In this document: piece after piece, positions 10,301 through 18,300 of the stretch
Position numbering within the stretch: the stretch's first letter is position 1
How the letters are laid out: each line of letters starts with the position of its first letter
Source: DALYLB01 sp964468345
GTDB lineage: Bacteria; Acidobacteriota; Blastocatellia; RBC074
DNA length: 64,000 bases
Assembly (NCBI GenBank): GCA_964468345.1
Contig: CAYXVZ010000023.1
Span: forward strand, 14,615-78,614
Direction of reading: 5' to 3'
Program-made: the position numbers and the translations under genes
The notes under the pieces: model-generated
What the model was told of the DNA's origin: nothing
What the model saw: the letters and a program-made list of their open reading frames with translations, nothing else
The model's database searches: none

Positions 10301-10473
10301 GGCTGATTCGGAATGCCGACCGCGCCCACGGTGCGCCCCGCGCGAAACGGCCCGATACAGCGCCATTTCAAGGATTGGTATAGATTCTGGCCATATTGCT
10401 GCGCTGCACTGTCGAAGGAAAGCAGCAAGGCAGCGGCAAACACGAAAAGAATAAGACGGCAATATCGAATCAC
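7336..10473 (-). CDS. Exported sortilin/VPS10-type BNR-repeat beta-propeller protein
   Basis: A 1045-residue protein. The GTG start at 10473 is chosen because GGAGG lies six bases upstream and because it gives a signal peptide (VIRYCRLILFVFAAALLLSF, then SAAQ). The body (about 30-720) carries many Asp-box/BNR repeats of the form 'STDGGKTWxx' and matches the VPS10/sortilin propeller proteins common in Acidobacteria and Bacteroidetes. A beta domain (EIQDRGGNLVRRY, about 800-940) and an alpha-helical tail (about 940-1045) follow. Some relatives are annotated as glycosyl hydrolases, but no catalytic residue is evident and the function is unknown. The reading frame extends upstream to 11535 only by chance, across the PIG-L gene. 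Confidence 0.85.
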   Translation of the reverse strand: MIRYCRLILFVFAAALLLSFDSAAQQYGQNLYQSLKWRCIGPFRAGRTVGAVGIPNQPNVFFIGVNNGGVWKTTDAGRTWKPIFDEQPTGSIGDLAVAESDPNVIYVGSGEGLPLRPDLSVGDGVYKSTDGGKTWRKMGLGDGQQIGSVIVDPKDPKRVFVAVCGHPFGPNAERGVFRSLDGGETWQKVLYKDENTGAIQVQFDPTNSQIVYADLYEVRHGPWENASWEGPGSGLYKSTDGGTTWKPLTRGLPTFEQGLGRIGFDISRSNPDILFATVDANPEFGGIYTSKDGGQSWQKVSNEARTWGRGSDFAEIRIHPKNPDILFVGNTASYKSTDGGKTWTSLKGAPGGDDYHRIWINPLYPDVMIFATDQGATITVNGGETWSSWYNQPTAQLYHVITDNRWPYWVYSGQQESGSVAVASRGDYGAITWRDWRTVGVDEYGYVAPDPLNPDITYGGRVTRFDWKTGQVQNIAPEALRSGKFRTLRTMPVIFSPVDQKTLYFATNVLWKTLDGGNSWEQISPDLSRERYDVPESIGKYRKPEMATMPRRGVIYTVAPSHKQLNTIWAGTDDGLIHLTRDGGENWSNVTPPDLKSWMKVSLMDAGHFDDDTAYAAINTLRLDDLRPHIYRTRDGGKTWKRIVNGIPNGTIVNVVREDPQRKGLLFAGTEQTVFVSFDDGENWQSLRSNLAPSSIRDLVIKDDDIVVGTHGRSFWILDDITPLRQLNEQVAKSDAHLFKPQLATRVRRSLNTDTPIPPEEPMGQNPPDGAILNYWLKADAKEVSIEIQDRGGNLVRRYSSSDPPEKVDEKRLPHPTYWARPWRTVSNKAGMQRWAWDLHYAPPAGFPRSYGMQAILRDTPTVPDGPTAAPGEYTVKLTVDGKSYTQPLTLRMDPRVTTPAAGLAKMFEASMQCYNGIAGVRAAQADVEKVREQLKPLAGNTTVAAAAAALDKKLASLVGSTAGLDFFGISNREPGLAGIGNGFLSLMNLIEGADATPTTQALKAVGDQRRALEDLLAKWNEMKSTDLKAFNEQLTKANLPPIRM

Positions 10474-10515
10474 GGGCGACCTCCATCTAGCGATTGTGGA
10501 CAGGCAAAAAGTTTG

Positions 10516-10650
10516 TTTCATCCACGAACTCACACGAAGAGACACGAAGAAAGATTGCGTGAGCTGAGCATGGGAAAACATTTTGTCCCATTTCTGCAGC
10601 CCCGTGCTCGTCCCCTCTTCGTGTTCCTTCGTGTGACTTCGTGGATGAAA
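10516..10650. repeat. Intergenic palindrome, CACGAAG family
   Basis: The left arm 10516-10553 (TTTCATCCACGAACTCACAC and on) and the right arm 10615-10650 are near-perfect reverse complements. They enclose about 60 bases with a smaller hairpin (GGGAAAACATTTTGTCCC). It sits between the divergent starts of the VPS10 and PIG-L genes, so it overlaps their promoter region. A second copy is at 32851-32940. Confidence 0.85.
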
Positions 10651-10755
10651 ACGCTTTTTGAAAATTCGCTGCATTCTACACACAAATCCTTGACATGAAG
10701 AAACGATCCAACAACACTGCCCCTTCTGAATTCTCATTATTTTCAAGGAACAAAC

Positions 10756-11526
10756 ATGACGGACGCGAAACGCGCGCCGCGGCTGCTGGCCGCGATGGCA
10801 CATCCGGACGATGCGGAGATTCTGGTCGGCGGCACGCTCTTTCAACTCAAGGCGCGCGGCTGGGAGCTGGGCATTCTCACGATGACCAGCGGCGATTGCG
10901 GCTCGGCGACGCATACGCGGGAAGAAATTTCGCGCATTCGATATCAGGAAGCGGAGGAAGCCGCCGCGCTGCTCGGCGCGGACTATCAGTGCGCGGGGAT
11001 GATGGATATCGAGGTCTTCGCGAATACCAACAGCGTGCGGCGCGTCGTCGAGGCATTGCGGCGCTTCGCGCCGGATGTGGTGCTGACGCATTCGCCGGTG
11101 GATTACATGGTCGATCACGAAGAGACCTCGCGCATCGTCCGGTCGGCGGTCTTCACGGCGTCGGTTCCGCTCTATCAGACGCACCAGATTGCGCCGGCGA
11201 CGGCGATGGCGACCACGCCCGCGCTCTATTACGCGGATCCGGTCGAAGGGGTCGACGCGATGGGACAGCGCATCCGGCCGCAGTTTTTCGTGAACATCGA
11301 AGACACAATGGAACAGAAACTGGCCATGCTGGCCTGTCATCGTTCGCAGCGGGACTGGCTGCGCGCGCATCACGGCATGGATGAATATCTGGAGCAGGTC
11401 CGCCGCTGGGGCGCGCGCTTCGGCGCGGACTGCGGCGCGGCCTTCGCCGAAGGCTTTCGGCAACATCTGGGGCACGGCTATCCGCATGAGCCGATTCTGC
11501 AACGGGCCTTGCCGGTGCTCGACTGA
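10756..11526 (+). CDS. PIG-L family N-acetylglucosaminyl deacetylase (LmbE-like)
   Basis: A 256-residue zinc-dependent deacetylase. It has the two family signatures: AHPDDAE near residue 15, which supplies two metal ligands and the general base, and SPVDYMVDHEETS near residue 115, which supplies the third ligand. Family members deacetylate N-acetylglucosamine conjugates, for example in bacillithiol or mycothiol synthesis, or sugars of antibiotics; the substrate here is not evident. AAGGA lies about six bases before the ATG. A Gfo/Idh/MocA oxidoreductase follows on the same strand after a palindrome, so joint action on a sugar is possible but unproven. Confidence 0.9.
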   Translation: MTDAKRAPRLLAAMAHPDDAEILVGGTLFQLKARGWELGILTMTSGDCGSATHTREEISRIRYQEAEEAAALLGADYQCAGMMDIEVFANTNSVRRVVEALRRFAPDVVLTHSPVDYMVDHEETSRIVRSAVFTASVPLYQTHQIAPATAMATTPALYYADPVEGVDAMGQRIRPQFFVNIEDTMEQKLAMLACHRSQRDWLRAHHGMDEYLEQVRRWGARFGADCGAAFAEGFRQHLGHGYPHEPILQRALPVLD

Positions 11527-11536
11527 TCCATTCAAT

Positions 11537-11591
11537 ACGCGAAGCGTTTGTAGTGCGGCGTCAAACCCGCCGCACTACAAACGCTTCGCGT
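11537..11591. repeat. Perfect 24-bp inverted repeat after the PIG-L gene
   Basis: The arms 11537-11560 and 11568-11591 are perfectly complementary, with a seven-base loop. The arm begins ACGCGAAGCGTTTGTAGTG. Part of it (TACGCGAAGCGTTT) recurs inside the palindrome at 41780-41863, and a similar design without sequence identity is seen at 22608. It could act as a transcription terminator hairpin but has no T-run. Confidence 0.9.
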
Positions 11592-11640
11592 GTCATACGT
11601 TTTATTTGTACTAACATCCCTCTTCTGGAGACGACTTCTT

Positions 11641-12678
11641 ATGAGTGACATCAATATTGGCATCGTGGGCCTTGGCTGGGTGGCGGGCGCGCACATTTCG
11701 GCGTTCAATAAAATTCCAGGGGCCAAAGTGACGGCTGTCTGTTCGCGCCGCGAACTGGATGAAAAGGCGCTGGAACAACAGTACGGCACGCCGCTCAAGG
11801 CCTATCGCGATTTCGATGCGATGCTGAAAGACCCGTCGATTCACGTGATCGACGTCTGCACGCCGCATCCGCTGCATGCCGAACAGACCATCGCCGCCGC
11901 GAAGGCCGGCAAACACCTGATCATCGAAAAGCCCCTGGCGCTGAAATACGAAGACACGGTTGCCATGAAAAATGCGATCGACGCGGCTGGCGTCAAAACC
12001 TGCGTCTGTTTCGAAGTCCGTTTCAGCCAGCAGGCCAGCGTCATTCGCGCGACAATCGACGAAGGCCTCGTCGGCGCGCTGCATTATGCCGAAGTCGATT
12101 ATTATCACGGCATCGGCCCGTGGTACGGGCAGTTCGGCTGGAACATCAAAAAAGACATGGGCGGCAGCAGTCTGCTCACCGCCGGCTGTCACGCGCTCGA
12201 TTTGCTGTTGATGTTTATGGGCGGCGAAGTCGAGGAAGTCACAAGTTATAGCAACCGCACGAAAAGCCCGATTTTCGCGCCGTATGAATACGACACGACC
12301 TCGGTCACGCTGCTCAAATTCAAGGACGGCCGCATCGGCAAGGTCGCTTCGGTGACGGATTGCCTGCAGCCGTATTATTTCCACATTCATCTCTGCGGCA
12401 GCGAAGGCAGCATCCTCGACAATCGGCTGTATTCGGCCAAGCTCAAAGTCACCAAGGACCGCTGGAGCACGCTGGAAACCAACCTGATCGACTCCGGCGA
12501 CGTCGCGCACCATCCCTACCTGCCGCAATTCCAGGCCTTCATCGACAGCCTGCAAAAGAACGAAACGATGCCCCTGACGGATTTCAACACCGCCTTCGAA
12601 TCCCACCGCGTCGTCTTCGCCGCCGATCAGTCGGCCGCGGAAAAGCGGACGGTGAAGATGTCGGAATTGAAAGTGTAG
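11641..12678 (+). CDS. Gfo/Idh/MocA family NAD(P)-dependent oxidoreductase
   Basis: A 345-residue dehydrogenase. The N-terminal Rossmann fold starts GIVGLGWVAGAHISAF and includes DVCTPHPLHAEQ and the family hallmark EKPLAL, where the Lys is catalytic. The C-terminal alpha/beta domain contains the GGSSLLTAGCHALDLLLMFMG segment with the usual catalytic His. Such enzymes oxidise or reduce sugars, inositols and related polyols; the substrate is unknown. ATG 11641 is preferred because it starts the Rossmann fold and GGAGA lies upstream. The stop codon is followed directly by the left member of a large inverted repeat. Confidence 0.92.
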   Translation: MSDINIGIVGLGWVAGAHISAFNKIPGAKVTAVCSRRELDEKALEQQYGTPLKAYRDFDAMLKDPSIHVIDVCTPHPLHAEQTIAAAKAGKHLIIEKPLALKYEDTVAMKNAIDAAGVKTCVCFEVRFSQQASVIRATIDEGLVGALHYAEVDYYHGIGPWYGQFGWNIKKDMGGSSLLTAGCHALDLLLMFMGGEVEEVTSYSNRTKSPIFAPYEYDTTSVTLLKFKDGRIGKVASVTDCLQPYYFHIHLCGSEGSILDNRLYSAKLKVTKDRWSTLETNLIDSGDVAHHPYLPQFQAFIDSLQKNETMPLTDFNTAFESHRVVFAADQSAAEKRTVKMSELKV

Positions 12679-12798
12679 GGAAGGCAGGGGCGAGAGATTA
12701 GGGGCGAGGGGCGAGAAGAAGGAGGCAGCGGCAGTCGGCAGGAAGCAGGTTCTTTGCCAGCAGGTCTTTTGCTCTTTACACTCGCCACTCGCCACTGC
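12679..12798. repeat. Left copy of the inverted repeat bracketing the TMEM220 gene
   Basis: About 120 bp. It is made of GGGGCGA heptamers (about 12688-12715), a GGAGGCAGCGGCAGTCGGCA core (12721-12740), a GCCAGCAGGTCT segment and CTCGCCACTCGCCACTG. The same order appears in reverse complement at 13161-13297 with few differences. The GGAGGCAGCGGCAGTCGGCA core also recurs at 14966 and, with one change, at 56961. It also forms an inner hairpin with the CTCGCCCCTCGCCCCT run just before the TMEM220 start. Confidence 0.9.
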
Positions 12799-12824
12799 TT
12801 TCTCGCCCCTCGCCCCTTTCTTAT

Positions 12825-13196
12825 ATGAAAATTCTCAACTACATCATGGCTGCGATGTTTCTGTTTTCGGTGGTCGTGCAATATAACGATCCCGATCCGC
12901 TGGTATGGATGACGATCTATGGCGCGGCGCTCGCGGTGTGCGTGCTGGAGATTCTCGGGCGGAATCGATGGTATTTCCCCGCGATGGTGGGAGCGATCAC
13001 GCTGGTCTGGGCCTTGATGCTCGTCTCCCAGGTGCTCGGCAAAGTGGCCTTCAGCGAACTCTTCGAAGCCTGGGAAATGAAGGACCAGCGCGTCGAAGTC
13101 GCCCGCGAAATGGGCGGCCTCTTGATCGTGGCTTTTTGGATGATGGTTTTGACGGGAATACAGTGGCGAGTGGCGAGGGGCGAGGGGCGAGAGTAA
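12825..13196 (+). CDS. TMEM220-family four-helix membrane protein
   Basis: A 123-residue membrane protein with about four hydrophobic helices. The motif VVQYNDPDPLVWMTIYG between helix 1 and helix 2 is the signature of the transmembrane family 220 (TMEM220), a small family of unknown function found in bacteria and animals. The final residues (WRVARGEGRE) are encoded by GGGGCGA repeat units of the right flanking repeat, so the C-terminus has been built from repeat DNA. The gene is bracketed by a large inverted repeat, and its stop codon lies within the right copy. It is convergent with ilvA. Confidence 0.8.
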   Translation: MKILNYIMAAMFLFSVVVQYNDPDPLVWMTIYGAALAVCVLEILGRNRWYFPAMVGAITLVWALMLVSQVLGKVAFSELFEAWEMKDQRVEVAREMGGLLIVAFWMMVLTGIQWRVARGEGRE

Positions 13197-13297
13197 AGGG
13201 TAAGAGACCTGCTGGCATCGAATCCTGCTTCCAGCCGACTGCCGCTGCCTCCTTCTTCTCGCCCCTCGCCCCTAATCCCTCGCCCCTGCCTTTCTCA
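13161..13297. repeat. Right copy of the inverted repeat bracketing the TMEM220 gene
   Basis: The reverse complement of the 12679-12798 segment, slightly longer. It overlaps the last 12 codons of the TMEM220 gene, and its outer end reaches the ilvA stop codon (13295-13297). The shared blocks, in order, are the CGCCACTCGCCACTG arm, AGACCTGCTGGC, the GGCAGTCGGC core and the GGGGCGA heptamers. Confidence 0.9.
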
Positions 13298-14506
13298 ATC
13301 CGCCACTTCCGCTTCAATATCATCTTTCCGCAGCACGTCGAGCAGTTGTTCGACGTGATCGCGGCCGCGGGTTTCGAGGATGAGGTCGATTTCGACGCCG
13401 CCGACGTCGAGGTCGGAGAAGGCGCGGTTGTGGGTGACTTCGAGAATGTTGGCGCCGATGTCGGCGGCGCGCTGGCAAATGCGGGCGAGTTCGCCGGGAC
13501 GATCGCGGGCGATGACACGGACGCGGACGAGGCGGCCGTCTTTCGCGAGACCCCGCTCGATGATTTTTGAGAGCAGCGTCGGATCGATGTTGCCGCCGCT
13601 GACGATCACGGCGACCGTCTTGCCTTCAATGTCCGGAATCTTGCCGAACATCAGCGCGGCAAGGCCGACCGCGCCGCCGCCTTCGACGACGGTCTTTTCG
13701 ATTTCGAGAAGCTTCAAAATCGCGCTGGCGATTTCGTCTTCGTTGACGGTGACGATGTCGTCGACATAATGGCGGACGACTTCGCAGGTCCGCTCGCCGG
13801 AGCGCTTCACGGCCAGGCCGTCGGCGATCGTCTGGTGCGCGGGAACTTCGACGGGATGACCGGCTTCGACGGCGCGTTTCATCGAGGGGAAGGCATCGGG
13901 CTCAACGCCGATGATGCGGATGTTCGGGCGCGATTCTTTCAGGGCTACCGCCACGCCGCTGACCATGCCGCCGCCGCCGATGGGGACGACCACCGCATCG
14001 AAGGCCGCTTCTTCTTCCAACAATTCAAGGCCGATGGTTCCCTGTCCGGCAATGATGGCTTCGTCGTCGAAGGCATGCACAAACGTCAGCCCCCGCTCCG
14101 CCGCAAGCTGTTTGGCATGCGCCAGCGCTTCGTCGTAATTCGCGCCGTGAAGAATGACTTCGCCGCCGAGGTCCCGCGTGTTCGTGACCTTGATCAGCGG
14201 CGTCGGGCGCGGCATGACGATGATCGATTGAATGCCCAGCCGCGTCGCGTGATAGGCGACGCCCTGCGCGTGGTTGCCTGCACTGGCCGCGATCACGCCG
14301 GCCTTCCGCTCCCGTTCGGTCAACTGCAACAGCTTGTTGAGCGCGCCCCGCTCCTTGAAGCTGCCCGTCATCTGCAGGTTCTCGAGTTTGAAATAGATGC
14401 GGCATCCGCACAGCTTGCTCAGCGTCAGCGATTGCGGGCATGGGGTGTGATAAATGGCGCGGCCCAACCGGGCGCGCGCGGCTTCGATGTCTTTAAGAGT
14501 TACCAT
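13295..14506 (-). CDS. ilvA: Threonine ammonia-lyase with C-terminal ACT domain
   Basis: A 403-residue PLP enzyme that deaminates threonine to 2-oxobutyrate, the first step toward isoleucine. The PLP lysine is K51 in MTGSFKERGALNKL. AASAGNHAQGVAY binds the substrate carboxylate and PIGGGGMVSG holds the PLP phosphate. The C-terminal 75 residues (VIARDRPGELARI) form a single ACT domain, as in the short TdcB/IlvA type; long biosynthetic IlvA has two. ATG 14506 lies inside the last codons of the upstream gene (14-base overlap), suggesting translational coupling. Its stop codon abuts the right copy of the TMEM220-flanking repeat. Confidence 0.92.
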   Translation of the reverse strand: MVTLKDIEAARARLGRAIYHTPCPQSLTLSKLCGCRIYFKLENLQMTGSFKERGALNKLLQLTERERKAGVIAASAGNHAQGVAYHATRLGIQSIIVMPRPTPLIKVTNTRDLGGEVILHGANYDEALAHAKQLAAERGLTFVHAFDDEAIIAGQGTIGLELLEEEAAFDAVVVPIGGGGMVSGVAVALKESRPNIRIIGVEPDAFPSMKRAVEAGHPVEVPAHQTIADGLAVKRSGERTCEVVRHYVDDIVTVNEDEIASAILKLLEIEKTVVEGGGAVGLAALMFGKIPDIEGKTVAVIVSGGNIDPTLLSKIIERGLAKDGRLVRVRVIARDRPGELARICQRAADIGANILEVTHNRAFSDLDVGGVEIDLILETRGRDHVEQLLDVLRKDDIEAEVAD

Positions 14507-14945
14507 GAATGCGCGTTTCCTTGATCAGCGTCCGTTTGATCAGTTCTCCGTTTTGAAACCAGTGCCAGGTGCGGGCCCGATGATTGCCGTCCGAACTGAG
14601 CTGAATCATCTCGTAGAGGTACGTTTCCGGATCGGCCTTGTACCGCCAGGTCAGCACCATCGTGTTTTCATCGATCTCCCAGGCATGACCCTGCATACGT
14701 TCCGTATCGAACCAGATCTTTCCGTCCCTGAACGCGGCCGGAAAATGATGCTCCTCCCGCCGGCCATCCGCCCACAGATAGCGATTGATCTGATGATAAT
14801 CCGCCGGGGCATCGGGAGGAATCCGGCAGGTCAGATGCGACTCATGCCGGTCCAGGACGTTCCCCGAGGCATCGACGTGGATATAGGTGCCCTTCCATTC
14901 GCCCTCGTGCCGTCGCAGCAAAGGCATCTCTTCGCGTATTCCCAT
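14493..14945 (-). CDS. DUF3598-like (lipocalin-type beta-barrel) protein
   Basis: A 150-residue soluble protein. The N-terminal LLRRHEGEWKGTYIHVDASG and the later WFDTERMQGHAWEIDENTM and WRYKADPETYLYEMIQL segments resemble the DUF3598 family of calycin-like barrels described mainly in cyanobacteria. No catalytic residues are evident and no function can be given. Its 3' end overlaps the ilvA start by 14 bases, so the two are probably co-transcribed. The start ATG at 14945 has only a weak upstream AGGT. Confidence 0.6.
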   Translation of the reverse strand: MGIREEMPLLRRHEGEWKGTYIHVDASGNVLDRHESHLTCRIPPDAPADYHQINRYLWADGRREEHHFPAAFRDGKIWFDTERMQGHAWEIDENTMVLTWRYKADPETYLYEMIQLSSDGNHRARTWHWFQNGELIKRTLIKETRIHGNS

Positions 14946-14965
14946 TGTTTTAGACCTATAGAGAA

Positions 14966-15090
14966 AGTAGGCAGGAGGCAGCGGCAGTCGGCAGGATGAA
15001 TTGCCACGATCAACCTTCTAACCGACTTGTATAATTTCCTGTATTCAACTTCGACTACTTCCTGCCGACTGCCGCTGCCTCCTGCCTACT
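14966..15090. repeat. Perfect 31-bp inverted repeat, GGAGGCAGCGGCAGTCGGCA family
   Basis: Arms 14966-14996 and 15060-15090 are perfectly complementary over 31 bp and enclose a 63-base AT-richer loop. The arm carries the same core as the repeats flanking TMEM220 (12721, 13240) and the palindrome at 56961. It lies between the divergent starts of the DUF3598-like gene and the large membrane protein gene. Confidence 0.92.
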
Positions 15091-15323
15091 TGTGACAGCC
15101 GACCGCCGCTTGAATTGTCTCTACCTCGACAGCAACTTGCAAACAGAGATTTTTCTTTCCGTTCGCGGGAGGGGTATAGTATCTTGCCGAGGTCGGATAT
15201 CGTGTACGCCCTGTCGCCGGGGCTAAAAAAAAGAACCAACCGCTTCGCCTGAAGAGACATCGAAGCCGCGCCGGTCCATCAGCCAGACCGGAAACCAGTG
15301 GTTCACTCAGCCAAAAGATTCAT
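15091..15323. other. Leader or promoter region of the 1329-residue membrane protein gene
   Basis: This completes a 378-base gap between divergent genes. It holds a TATAGT that could be a -10 element (15175-15180) without a convincing -35, an A-run (AAAAAAAA near 15226), and a short hairpin CCGGTC/GACCGG about 40 bases before the ATG. No riboswitch class was recognised and no gene is seen. Confidence 0.35.
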
Positions 15324-18300
15324 ATGAAAAATCGTGATTTCAGCTTTCTCCTGATCCCGTTCGCCGCGCTGCTTGCAGCCTACCTGCCTTTTTCATCCGG
15401 GGGACAACAGACCCCGAACCGGAATCCTCCAATCGTCACAGAAAAAGGAGCCGCCGCCGAAGGAACGGCAACCACAGAAAAACAGGCACCGGCCGTTCCG
15501 CTGGCGAGCAAGGACAACAACGCTGTCCAACTGTTGTATCAGTTTTTATACGCGAATCCGGAAGCCTGCCAGGCGGGGACTGGCGATGTTCCGTCAAATG
15601 TGCGCGAGATGAAATCGCAGTACGTGCTCGAATTCCTGATCGCCACCATGCCCGATCCGCGGGAATCGCGGTTGGATTATCTGTTCGATCGAAATCTAGA
15701 TGCGGTGCAACGCGCCATCGAATCAGTCGGCTATGTGCTGGATCGGTACGATTTTCCGAAGCACTGGCGGAACGAAGCGAACGGGAACGGCGATCGCGGC
15801 GGAAAAGAAGATTCCACGGCGGATCAGCCCGGATTGATTTTATTTCGCAGCCGGACGCTCGATACGCCGCGCTATTGTCCCCGCGAAAACGATGAAAGCC
15901 GGCAAGCGCGCAATCCTTCCGGCCGTCTGCTGGTATTGTTTATCGTGGGCGAAACGCCGACGGCGGGCATCAATAAAACCGCGCTGAAAAATGCGCTCGA
16001 TCAAATCACCTTGCTTTCGCTGTGGAACGAGGGCGCGCCGGAGGAATATGCCTGTCTGCCGCGGCCGGCGCGCGACGGTTGCAAATCTCCGATTCCGGAT
16101 GTGTGTTGGCCTGATACCGGCGCGCCGCCCGACCGTGAGATTCGAATCATGGGACCGACCTTTTCCGGCTCCGAAGATTCGCTGGAACTGGCCCTGCAAA
16201 GCTGGCTTGAAGAGAACAAGGGCGCCTTCCTCTCGCGAGACGACAACCCCACCATGCCGCCCGTGTTTTCCGTCTTATCGGGCAGCGCAACCTCGATCAG
16301 TCAGTGCAAGTTCTGCAATCGAATCAAGACCCATGGACAGCCTGTCTTTCATTCCACGGTGCCGTCGAGTCAGGTGTCGATCGAAGCCTTCAAGGAAGAT
16401 CTGGTAAGGAACGATCCGCTCGCCGCCCGCAACAAGATCGCCATTTTCAAAGAGACGAATACGGTCTATGGCCAGTCCTCGATGTTTTCTTCCGCCGGCA
16501 GAAAACAGGAACAAACGGCGGCGTCAGGGATGATGATCGATGGGCAATGGATTTCGAGTGAATCCCCGGCCTGCCCGGATCAAAAGCCGCGCGCGACGAT
16601 CCGGACGATCGACATTCCCTTTCCCCTTCATATCTCGCAGCTGCGCACCGCATCGGAAAAAGCGAAATCGTCCCGAGCGACGCCGGCCCTGGATCTGCGA
16701 AGCATCCGCCGGCCGATCCTGCCTCTGTTGATGGACGATGAACGGACAACGCAGGATGTCATTCCGCTGTTTTCCCAGTTGGAACCGGCTTCGCTGGAAC
16801 TGGTCCTCTCGAATCTGCTCAATGAAATGAATCGGGAACAGATCCGTTACATCGGCATCGTTTCGACCGACGTCAAAGACTGCATTTTTCTGGTAAGCGA
16901 GATTCGCAAACATTGCCCGAATGCGATCGTGTTTCTATTCTTCGCGGATGTGCTGTACCTGCGCCCCGAGGTCAATCTGGACCTGCAGGGCGCGCTGGTG
17001 GTGACGCCGTATTCGCTGTATGGACCGAATCAATTCTGGAGCTATCCCATCAGCGGGCAGCAGACGCGGTTTCAATTTTCCACGCATGTTTCGCAGGGAG
17101 CCTATAACGCAACCCTCGCCCTGATGGGCAAAAGCGAGTTGATCGAATACGGCAAGCCCTTCGACAATGTCTTCGTCAATCCGATGCAGGGGCGACTTCC
17201 CGATGAAACGCCGCGCAAACCCGCGCTCTGGGTCAGCGTTGTCGGGCGACAGGGCTTTATGCCGGTGAAGACGCTGGAATACGAGAAACTGCTGGGCGAT
17301 GGTCCGGCTGTGCTCGACCGGTATCCATTGCCGATTCCGCGAACCGCAACGCCGCCGCCCGCGCCGATTCTGCATCTGGCGGGCGGCATCAATTCCAAAA
17401 TGACGACGGCGGTCCTGGTGTTGCTGATCATGCTCGGGCTGCTGCCGGTGGCGATGCTCGTTCTGCTCATCGCCCGGACCTTTCACCTGCCCATCGATCG
17501 AATCGGCCCGTTGCAGCGCCTGCAAAACAGTTGGCTCGGCGAAATGATCAGCGATGCGGTCATCCCGGATTATTTCCTGCGTCGGCGCGTGTACCTGCTC
17601 GCCTGCTGCGCCGGCCTGCTGGTCATTTATCTTTCGCTGATGTGGGTCTTTCTGCTGCCGCTTCATGTGTTGTGGGATTCGGCCAGAGATGTCTCGGCTT
17701 TCGATACGCTCGCGTACTTCCTGTGGCCCGGGGCGACGTGGAAATCAGAGCGATTGTTGCCGGACGCGGGCAATTCCCTGCTGGTGGCACGCCTTGCCGT
17801 CGGCACGGTGATGGCCTTCTCCACATTGGCAACACTCTGGCTGTGCGGCAGCGTGACGGAATTGTTTTATAGCCGGACGCGCAAAACTGAGTTGAAAGAC
17901 GCGCCCGCCAAAGCGTCGGCCAAGCCCCGTTTCTATCCGTCCGCCGTGGCGGCGTTTTTCCTGGGCCTGGCCACGATCGTCGCGATCGGCACCTTCCTGA
18001 TGCAAAGCCGCCCCTCGCCGCTGCACGTGTACTTTTTCGTTCGCGCGACCGATCTGACCAGCGGCGTTTCTCCGCTGTTGCCGCTGTTGCTGATCGGCCT
18101 GGCGGCCTTTTTATGCGCGTTTTGCGCGCTGCGCCGGTGGAGTCTCGTCGAACGCGCTCATCTGACGAAGCATTGGGAACTGAAATTGAAATGGAACGAG
18201 TTTCCGCACACGCAATCGTTTTTGAATTTCGAAGGCGCCGGCAATAACGCACAATGTTCCCTGAGCGGCGTCAGCCGCATGGAAACCCGCGTGATGAAGC

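Noticed and set aside
15091..15323. Possible riboswitch in the leader of the large membrane protein gene
   Set aside because: A small CCGGTC hairpin and an A-run are present, but the conserved core of no riboswitch class could be matched.
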